Shown: positions 5,402-10,757 of the stretch, piece after piece
Layout: each line of letters begins with the position of its first letter
Numbering within the stretch: position 1 is the stretch's first letter
Origin: an uncultured Bacilli bacterium
GTDB taxonomy: Bacteria > Bacillota_I > Bacilli_A > RF39 > UBA660
Length of the DNA: 14,735 nt
Assembly: GCA_947623705.1 (NCBI GenBank)
Contig: CANQHT010000023.1
Location: forward strand, 1 to 14,735
Direction: 5' to 3'
Position numbers and translations under genes: made by a program
The notes under the pieces: generated by a model
What the model saw: the letters and a program-made list of their open reading frames with translations, nothing else
Told to the model about the DNA's origin: nothing
The model's database searches: none

Positions 5402-6883
5402 ATGAAAAGCGATTTAAAAATTATTAAAAAATTATATGGCGAACAAATGGCTCACTTTTGTAGGGATAATTTTTCTACCATTTTAGAAACAAATGGTTTG
5501 CTTTTAAATTTGCTATTAAATAACTTTGAACCTAGTCATAATTTGTATATAGATATAATAGATCAAGATTTAGAATATGAATTTAAAAATTATATCTATA
5601 GTTTAGTTAATATAGAAAATATAAAGACTATAAATAAAAACAAAACTCCTAGAGAATTATTGAATGAAATAGGATATGATTTATTTGAATGTCATAGTGA
5701 AGAAGATATTCAAAAATTTAAAAAATACTATGCTCCTGGTGAAGAATTATGTACATTTAATGGTGGAAGATTAGATAGATGTTATGTCTTTTTTGCAGTC
5801 AAAAAAGATGCTTTTGAAATAAAAAGAGAAGATTATCAAACACCAAAAAGGCAAGATAAGTATGGCACAAGTGTTATAAGTATTCAATTTACTAAAGACA
5901 AATCTCATACATTATCAATTAAAAATAGATATAATCATATTGTTAATAATCCTGATGCGACATTTTCCAATAATTTAGATAATATAATTCCTGGCTTAAC
6001 AGAAAGTTTTGCTAATGAATATAGCTTAGTACAAGAACATATAAATAATGGCTTTGAAATTGAAGGTTATGTAAGAGCGAATGATGGCAAGTATTATAAA
6101 TATAATTATGAAATAGATAATATCTATTATTGTCCAAATAATATTATAATTGATAATTTTACAGTTAAAAGATATGATAAAGAAAAATATATAGTATTTG
6201 ATTATTTTATATTAGATTTAGTAAATAAAAAAATTATATTATATGATAAAAAAATTAAAGATTCCTTTATAGAAACAGTACAAGATATTGAAAAAGTAGA
6301 AGTATTAAGAGAAGAAATAGGAAAAAATATAAAATTAACATTAAAGAATGGTAATTATATAAATATATTACTAAATGAAAACAATAAAATAATTAAATTA
6401 GAAAATTTAAAAGTTGAACAAATTGGAGATTATTTTTTAAAATATAATAATACTTTACTAGAATTAATAATGCCTAATTTAATAAAAGTTGGAAACGAAT
6501 TCTTTTTTTGTAATAAAAATTTAAGAAAAATAATATTACCAAATTTAGAAGAAATAGGAAGTGATTTTTTCTACTTTAATAATACTTTAAAAGAACTTTT
6601 TCTACCAAATTTAAAAAAAGTTAAAAATAATTTTTTTTACTTTAATAACAGTTTTAAAATAATTAATCTTCCTAATTTAAGAAAAGTAGGAAACCGTTTC
6701 CTTTTTCATAATAATTCTATTCAAGAAATTAATCTAATTAATTTAGAAGAAACCGGAGATGGATTCTTATTTAATAATCGAGTTTTACAAATTATTAATT
6801 TATCTCAATTACAAAAATTTGGTTATGATTTTTTGAATAATTGTACAATGCGTAATTTAATTAGAAATAGAATAAGAAAATAG
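5402..6883 (+). CDS. Uncharacterised protein with C-terminal BspA-like leucine-rich repeats
   Basis: First gene of insert 1, 493 aa from the ATG at 5402. The frame is open from 5357, but that start lies upstream of the predicted promoter; the ATG at 5396 is another option. No signal peptide or membrane helix is visible, so a cytoplasmic protein is likely. Residues about 1-75 are helical. Residues about 82-203 form a motif-rich block (YDLFECHSEEDIQKFKKYYA, GEELCTFNGGRLDRCYVFFA, SIKNRYNHIVNNPDATFSNN) that looks strongly constrained and includes several Cys and His, but I cannot name a family. From about residue 336 to 480 there are six to seven 22-aa repeats of the form L-x-x-V/I-G-x-x-F-F-x-x-N-x-x-L-x-x-I-x-L-P-N, the LRR_5/BspA pattern usually seen in surface proteins. 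Arg is mainly AGA. Function unknown; protein-protein binding is a reasonable guess for the repeat tail. Confidence 0.85.
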   Translation: MKSDLKIIKKLYGEQMAHFCRDNFSTILETNGLLLNLLLNNFEPSHNLYIDIIDQDLEYEFKNYIYSLVNIENIKTINKNKTPRELLNEIGYDLFECHSEEDIQKFKKYYAPGEELCTFNGGRLDRCYVFFAVKKDAFEIKREDYQTPKRQDKYGTSVISIQFTKDKSHTLSIKNRYNHIVNNPDATFSNNLDNIIPGLTESFANEYSLVQEHINNGFEIEGYVRANDGKYYKYNYEIDNIYYCPNNIIIDNFTVKRYDKEKYIVFDYFILDLVNKKIILYDKKIKDSFIETVQDIEKVEVLREEIGKNIKLTLKNGNYINILLNENNKIIKLENLKVEQIGDYFLKYNNTLLELIMPNLIKVGNEFFFCNKNLRKIILPNLEEIGSDFFYFNNTLKELFLPNLKKVKNNFFYFNNSFKIINLPNLRKVGNRFLFHNNSIQEINLINLEETGDGFLFNNRVLQIINLSQLQKFGYDFLNNCTMRNLIRNRIRK

Positions 6884-6976
6884 AAATTAAAAATTACTTA
6901 TAATTTAAATAATTAATGCTTTTTTCTATATTTGTTATTAAAATATAAATATTATATGAAAGGAATGGTTAGAATA

Positions 6977-7981
6977 ATGAAAGAAATGTATAAATACATG
7001 TTAGAATTTGGTTTCAAAAAAGAAGAGATAGATAAAATTGTTAATTCACTTACATTTTGTAAATGGTTACCTTCAACTTTATATAAAAATATTCAGAAGA
7101 ATAATCAATGGTTTTTAGAAAATGGCTATAATAAAAATGATATTATAAAAATAGCTATAACATTACCTGCTATATATAGTTATTCAATTGAAAATATTAG
7201 TCAAAAAATAAAAGATTTAATAAGTCTTGGCTACACAAAAGAGCAAGTAATAAAGATAACAATATCATTACCACAAATATATAGTTACTCAATCGAAAAT
7301 ATTAAACAAAAGATAGATAATTTAATAAGTTTTGGATACACAAAAGAGCAAATAATAAAAATGACTATATCATTACCACAAATATATAGTCATTCAATTG
7401 AAAATATTAAACAAAAAGTAGAAGATTTAATAAGTCTTGGATATACAAAAGAGCAAGTAATAAAAATGACTATATCATTACCACAAATATATAGTTACTC
7501 AATCGAAAATATTAAACAAAAGATAGATGATTTAATAAGTCTTGGATATACAAAAGAGCAAGTAATAAAAATGACTATATCATTACCCGCAATATATAGT
7601 TACTCAATTGAAAATATTAGTCAAAAAATAGAAGATTTAATAAGCATTGGTTATACAAAAAAACAAGTAATAGAAATGACCGTATCTTTACCTGCAATAT
7701 ATGGTTATTCAATCGAAAATATTAGTCAAAAAATAGATTTTTATAGAGAAATAGGATTAGATTTTATTATTAATTTATCACAGCATTTAATTCAAAGTGT
7801 GAAATTAAGTTATGCTAGATATAATTATTTTAAAGATAAAGGAATCCTTATTAATAGACAAAATTATAGATATTTATTTTATAATGAAAAAAAATTTATA
7901 AAACAATTCGGAGTATCTAAAAAAGAATTATTATTAATGTATCCATATGAAGCAGAGGAGGAAAAAGAAAATGTTAGATAA
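6977..7981 (+). CDS. Tandem helical-repeat protein resembling mTERF
   Basis: Second gene of insert 1, 334 aa from the ATG at 6977; the frame is open from a TTG at 6932, but AAAGGA at 6959-6964 and the lack of any site before the earlier codons favour 6977. Five complete, nearly identical 35-aa units run from residue 57 to 231, with a sixth partial unit after and a degenerate one before. Consensus: I-K-M-T-I-S-L-P-x-I-Y-S-Y-S-I-E-N-I-x-Q-K-I-x-D-L-I-S-L-G-Y-T-K-E-Q-V. The Pro at unit position 8 and hydrophobics at 11, 18 and 25 agree with the mTERF motif as I remember it, a nucleic-acid-binding helical repeat known mainly from mitochondria and plastids. No signal peptide. The C-terminal 90 residues are non-repetitive. 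The end overlaps the next gene by 11 nt. All Arg codons are AGA. Nucleic-acid binding is inferred from the repeat type only. Confidence 0.85.
   Translation: MKEMYKYMLEFGFKKEEIDKIVNSLTFCKWLPSTLYKNIQKNNQWFLENGYNKNDIIKIAITLPAIYSYSIENISQKIKDLISLGYTKEQVIKITISLPQIYSYSIENIKQKIDNLISFGYTKEQIIKMTISLPQIYSHSIENIKQKVEDLISLGYTKEQVIKMTISLPQIYSYSIENIKQKIDDLISLGYTKEQVIKMTISLPAIYSYSIENISQKIEDLISIGYTKKQVIEMTVSLPAIYGYSIENISQKIDFYREIGLDFIINLSQHLIQSVKLSYARYNYFKDKGILINRQNYRYLFYNEKKFIKQFGVSKKELLLMYPYEAEEEKENVR
7145..7669 (+). repeat. Five tandem 105-bp coding repeats
   Basis: The 35-aa units of the mTERF-like protein are also repeated at DNA level: phrases such as ATATATAGTTACTCAATCGA and AATAAAAATGACTATATCAT recur every 105 bp. 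The near-identity of the third to fifth units indicates recent duplication or gene-conversion within the array, so copy number probably varies between strains. Confidence 0.9.
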
Positions 7982-8360
7982 ATTAGTAGAACTAGGAATA
8001 AGAGATATTGATATAAAGAATATAGAAGAATTTATAAATGATGATAATTTAGAAGATTTTAATAAAATTATTGATTTATTCGTAAATATTAATTGTAGTC
8101 CTAGTATGATTAGAAATATAGTTGTAGGTAATCCTTATATAATGCAAAGAAGTTATGAAGACATAATTAATTTAATAAATTATATGACTAGTATTGGTTT
8201 AAATAATCTTAATTTAATGTTTGATAGTTATCCTCCATTTTTAAATAAAGATAAATTTGAAATAGAAGATTATGTGAATACGAAACTTAATGAAGGTATT
8301 TTACTAGAAGATATTGTAGATGAATTAGATAATAATCCCATGATTATTGATGAAATTTAA
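7971..8360 (+). CDS. Small mTERF-like partner protein, coupled to the upstream repeat gene
   Basis: Third gene of insert 1, 129 aa. The ATG at 7971 has a strong GAGGAGG site (7955-7961) and overlaps the preceding stop codon (7979-7981) by 11 nt, so translation of the two is probably coupled; an upstream in-frame ATG at 7947 has no ribosome site. The protein is acidic and helical. Two stretches echo the neighbour's repeat: IRNIVVGNPYIMQRSYEDII followed by NYMTSIGL, and LMFDSYPPFLNKDKFEIEDY followed by NEGILLEDIV, each with Pro after a hydrophobic run and an SIGL/EGI turn. It therefore looks like a divergent, non-tandem version of the same fold. Function unknown; a partner or regulator of the larger protein is plausible. 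Its TAA stop is the first three bases of the right copy of the 35-bp repeat. Confidence 0.8.
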   Translation: MLDKLVELGIRDIDIKNIEEFINDDNLEDFNKIIDLFVNINCSPSMIRNIVVGNPYIMQRSYEDIINLINYMTSIGLNNLNLMFDSYPPFLNKDKFEIEDYVNTKLNEGILLEDIVDELDNNPMIIDEI

Positions 8361-8392
8361 AAATAATGTTGAAAACTAGCTAGTTATTAACA
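8358..8392 (+). repeat. 35-bp direct repeat, right copy (flanks insert 1)
   Basis: Matches 5297-5331 at 34 of 35 positions. The C at 8380 makes the central AACTAGCTAGTT a perfect palindrome, inside a 26-bp inverted repeat (8367-8392; 11 of 13 arm positions pair). It carries the same outward-facing DnaA-like pair (TGTTGAAAA at 8367-8375, TTATTAACA at 8384-8392). Distance between the two copies is 3061 bp start to start. Confidence 0.9.
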
Positions 8393-8423
8393 TAAAAAAT
8401 CATTTTAACATTGTTTGGTATTA

Positions 8424-8451
8424 TCCTAAATATATATAGTATAATTTAGGA
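8424..8451 (+). terminator. Inverted repeat after insert 1, possible weak terminator
   Basis: TCCTAAAT (8424-8431) pairs with ATTTAGGA (8444-8451) around a 12-nt AT loop. A T-run follows 4 nt later (8456-8460). The stem is weak for an intrinsic terminator and could instead be an operator upstream of the rpmH promoter. Confidence 0.35.
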
Positions 8452-8461
8452 CGGATTTTTC

Positions 8462-8491
8462 TTGACATAGCAACCTTAAAAATATTATAAT
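8462..8491 (+). promoter_or_regulatory. rpmH promoter (sigma-A type)
   Basis: Perfect TTGACA (8462-8467) and perfect TATAAT (8486-8491) with an 18-nt spacer: the strongest promoter by eye in the window, as expected for a ribosomal protein gene. Predicted start about 8498, 26 nt before the ATG. Confidence 0.85.
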
Positions 8492-8523
8492 AAGGGCACT
8501 TATGGAGAAAGAGGTGTGAAATT

Positions 8524-8646
8524 ATGAAAATAACATATCAACCAAATAATCGTAAAAAGGCTAAAAAACATGGTTTCTTTGCTCGTAAAGGAACTAAGAT
8601 TATTAATAATCGTCGTCGGAAAGGTCGTAAGGAATTAACAAAATAG
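8524..8646 (+). CDS. rpmH: 50S ribosomal protein L34
   Basis: Small, very basic protein of the large ribosomal subunit. The 40-aa product reads MKITYQPNNRKKAKKHGFFA then RKGTKIINNRRRKGRKELTK. YQPNNRK, HGF and RRRKGRK are the family hallmarks. The usual bacterial L34 is 44 aa with TKNGRKVLAARRRKGRK near the end; here TKIINNRRRKGRK has about four residues fewer between the conserved blocks. The ATG has GAGGTG at 8511-8516. Arg codons are mostly CGT and CGG, unlike the AGA-rich insert genes beside it. Head of the rightward core operon; an intrinsic terminator overlaps its 3' end. Confidence 0.97.
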   Translation: MKITYQPNNRKKAKKHGFFARKGTKIINNRRRKGRKELTK

Positions 8647-8664
8647 TTTCTTACGGGTTTTTTT
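8626..8664 (+). terminator. Intrinsic terminator overlapping the end of rpmH
   Basis: CGTAAGGAA (8626-8634) pairs with TTTCTTACG (8647-8655), a 9-bp stem with one G.U pair and a 12-nt loop, followed by GG and seven T (8658-8664). The left arm lies in the rpmH coding sequence and the T-run ends 1 nt before the rnpA start. It should lower rnpA transcription relative to rpmH. Confidence 0.7.
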
Positions 8665-8665
8665 A

Positions 8666-9007
8666 ATGATGAAAAAAAGAGATGTCGTTAAATCCAATAC
8701 TTTATTTAATGATATTATAAATAATGGCGTAAGATTAAAAAATAAATATTATATGGTTTGTTATTTAGAAAAAGATTATCTTAAAAATAATTATGGAATT
8801 GCTGTTGGTAAAAAAGTTGGTCATGCCGTTATCAGAAATAAAATTAAAAGACAAGTTAGGAATATTATTGATAATAACTATAAATTATTTAAAAATCATC
8901 GGAATTATATTATAATATGTAAGAAGGAGATATTAGATTTAGATTTTAAAGAAAGAGAAAAAGAACTAATATCATTATTAAATAAAGGAGAAAAAGATGA
9001 AAAATAA
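8666..9007 (+). CDS. rnpA: Ribonuclease P protein component
   Basis: Protein subunit of RNase P; it binds the catalytic RNA and the 5' leader of precursor tRNAs. The 113-aa length is normal. The N-terminus MMKKRDVVKSNTLFNDIINN matches the family start (KKRxRLKKxxDFxxVF), and the RNR motif region reads GHAVIRNKIKRQVRNII at about 52-68, with Lys replacing the usual third-position Arg. It starts 19 nt after rpmH, the usual neighbour. The ATG at 8666 (or the next codon, ATG at 8669) has no Shine-Dalgarno sequence; the preceding bases are the T-run of the terminator. The gene ends within yidC, overlapping it by 11 nt, and its own 3' end carries the yidC ribosome site. Confidence 0.96.
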   Translation: MMKKRDVVKSNTLFNDIINNGVRLKNKYYMVCYLEKDYLKNNYGIAVGKKVGHAVIRNKIKRQVRNIIDNNYKLFKNHRNYIIICKKEILDLDFKEREKELISLLNKGEKDEK

Positions 9008-10052
9008 AATACTAACAATATTATTAGTAACATTAGTCTTATTTACTAGTGGTTGTGGAGCGAAGGATTATCTAACAAATGATAAAAATGAAATAATTAA
9101 ATTTGAAGAAACCGGTCAAAATTTACCGAATAATATTTTATGTAAACCAGAGGCTAATACAGAATTATATAAAATATATGAAGAACACGGTCAAGAATTA
9201 AAAATACCATTTGATAAGTTACCAAGTTGTAGTAATTTTAAAATAACTTCCAACAAAGCCAGTGGTATTTGGGAATTTCTATTTGTAAAACCTCTAGCGT
9301 ACTTAATCTTATTTTTAGGTAAGTTAGTAGGTAATATGGGTATTTCCTTAATTATAGTGGGTTTATTAATTCGTTTAATTTTATTACCTTTTTCCTATAA
9401 AAATCATAAACAAAGTCGGAACATGCAAAAAGTGCAACGGGAAATGCAAAAGTTAGAACTTAAATATCGGGGTCGTGATGATCGGGATTCCATGATGATG
9501 AAAAGTCAAGAAATGATGGGTATTTATAAAAAATATGATGTTAAACCAATGAGTGGTTGCTTAGTAGCGTTCTTACAATTACCAATCTTCTTTGCATTCT
9601 TACAAGCCATCAATCGGGTACCAGCCATCTTCGAAGATAAATTATTTGGTTTAAATTTAGGAATGACCCCTTCTGTCGGACTTGCTAATGGTAATTATTT
9701 ATATATCTTATTAATTGCCTTAATTGGAGTATCAACTTATTTCTCATTTAAGTATTCAATGCGTTCGACTGCAGCATCAACAACGAATACTCCGGAAATG
9801 CAAAGTCAAATGAATATGATGACCAATATTATGGTTATAATGATTGTAGTTACAAGTTTCTCATTAACAACAGCGTTAGCGTTCTACTGGATTATCACTT
9901 ATGCCTTCATTGCGGTTCAAACCTTTATATTTAAAAAATTAAGTGGTGAACCATCAAAGAAAGATAAAAATAACAAAGATAAAGATAAAAAAATAAAAAT
10001 TAAAGATAAATTAGAAATTAAAAGAGGTATGAAGTATGGAAATAATAACTAA
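8997..10052 (+). CDS. yidC: Membrane protein insertase YidC (OxaA/SpoIIIJ type lipoprotein)
   Basis: Inserts and folds membrane proteins, alone or with SecYEG. The 351-aa protein starts with a lipoprotein signal (hydrophobic residues 5-16, lipobox TSGC with Cys at 20). The core runs from about 90 to 315 with the five expected membrane helices; R126 in LLIRLILLP is the conserved charge of the hydrophilic groove. The helical hairpin (135-185) and the segment near PMSGCLVAFLQLPIFFAF are typical. The tail after 315 is Lys-rich, as in ribosome-binding forms. Between the lipid anchor and the first helix there are about 70 residues with two Cys (49 and 78), much more than the short linker of B. subtilis SpoIIIJ. 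Start at 8997 has AAAGGAG at 6 nt. It overlaps rnpA by 11 nt and jag by 17 nt, so the three are tightly coupled. Arg codons are nearly all CGT or CGG. Confidence 0.97.
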   Translation: MKNKILTILLVTLVLFTSGCGAKDYLTNDKNEIIKFEETGQNLPNNILCKPEANTELYKIYEEHGQELKIPFDKLPSCSNFKITSNKASGIWEFLFVKPLAYLILFLGKLVGNMGISLIIVGLLIRLILLPFSYKNHKQSRNMQKVQREMQKLELKYRGRDDRDSMMMKSQEMMGIYKKYDVKPMSGCLVAFLQLPIFFAFLQAINRVPAIFEDKLFGLNLGMTPSVGLANGNYLYILLIALIGVSTYFSFKYSMRSTAASTTNTPEMQSQMNMMTNIMVIMIVVTSFSLTTALAFYWIITYAFIAVQTFIFKKLSGEPSKKDKNNKDKDKKIKIKDKLEIKRGMKYGNNN

Positions 10053-10644
10053 AGAAGGTAAAGAACTAGATGTTATACTAGATGAAATATGTAGTGAAAA
10101 TAATGTCTCTAAAGATGATTTTTATTACACCTATAATGCAAAGAAAAATGGTTTATTTAATAAGAATTCTAGTTATGAAGTTAAAGCTTATTTAAAAACT
10201 GAATTATTAGATTATATCAAAGAATATTTAGAAGAATTACTTACTAATATGGGCTTAACCGTTAATTTTGAATCAAAAATGCGGGAAGGAGTAATGTATG
10301 TTAAAATTTACTCTGATAATAACCCGGTTTTAATTGGTAAAAGTGGTAATACTTTAAAAGCTTTAGAAGTTATTGTTAAACAAAAAATTAATACAGAATT
10401 TAATATTCGCCCATATCTTAATTTAGATGTCGAAAATTATAAAGAAAAACAACAAAAAAGATTAGAAAGAATGGCAAAAGAATTAGCTAAAGAAGTAAGT
10501 AAAACTAAAGTTGAAGTGCATTTAGATAATATGAATGCTTATGATAGAAGAATTATTCACAATGTTTTAACAGATTTCAAAGGAGTTAAAACCGAAAGTG
10601 AAGGCGAAGAGCCAAATCGTCATGTTGTTATTAAGCCAGAATAA
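10036..10644 (+). CDS. jag: RNA-binding protein Jag/KhpB (EloR), KH-R3H
   Basis: RNA-binding protein that partners with KhpA and links to cell elongation and division control in Firmicutes. At 202 aa it has the three expected parts: a Jag N-terminal domain (about 1-55, with KKNGLFNKNSSYEV), a KH domain with the GxxG loop IGKSG (about residues 97-101), and an R3H domain with the R-x-x-x-H type motif RRIIH near 171-175 and PNRHVVI at the end. The order yidC-jag is conserved in Firmicutes. The ATG at 10036 lies inside the yidC 3' end with AGAGG (10023-10027) upstream, so translation is coupled. An intrinsic terminator follows 14 nt after the stop. Confidence 0.95.
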   Translation: MEIITKEGKELDVILDEICSENNVSKDDFYYTYNAKKNGLFNKNSSYEVKAYLKTELLDYIKEYLEELLTNMGLTVNFESKMREGVMYVKIYSDNNPVLIGKSGNTLKALEVIVKQKINTEFNIRPYLNLDVENYKEKQQKRLERMAKELAKEVSKTKVEVHLDNMNAYDRRIIHNVLTDFKGVKTESEGEEPNRHVVIKPE

Positions 10645-10654
10645 TAAAAATAAG

Positions 10655-10692
10655 AATCCTATTTTAAATAATAGGTTTTTTAATGCAATTTT
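10655..10692 (+). repeat. 38-bp direct repeat, left copy (flanks insert 2)
   Basis: Perfectly identical to 12452-12489. It comprises the terminator hairpin, its T-run and the following AATGCAATTTT. Similarity goes on to the left (AAAATAAG with a 1-nt gap) and weakly to the right through a TGTG-TA-ATAT-AAG promoter-like sequence. Confidence 0.92.
10658..10681 (+). terminator. Intrinsic terminator after jag
   Basis: CCTATT (10658-10663) pairs with AATAGG (10670-10675) around TTAAAT, followed by six T (10676-10681). It closes the rpmH-rnpA-yidC-jag operon. Confidence 0.75.
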
Positions 10693-10699
10693 GACTCAA

Positions 10700-10728
10700 T
10701 TGACAAACATTATGGGCTGTGTTAGAAT
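10700..10728 (+). promoter_or_regulatory. Promoter of the 553-aa membrane protein gene
   Basis: Perfect TTGACA (10700-10705), 17-nt spacer, and TAGAAT (10723-10728) with a TGn extension: a strong sigma-A promoter. Predicted start about 10735; AAGGGGG (10741-10747) serves as ribosome site 10 nt before the ATG. Confidence 0.8.
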
Positions 10729-10757
10729 ATTAAGCACTCTAAGGGGGTATTTTTATT

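Noticed and set aside
7145..7669. Regularly spaced repeats as a possible CRISPR array
   Set aside because: The 105-bp period keeps an open reading frame and encodes a 35-aa protein repeat; there are no unique spacers between conserved repeats.
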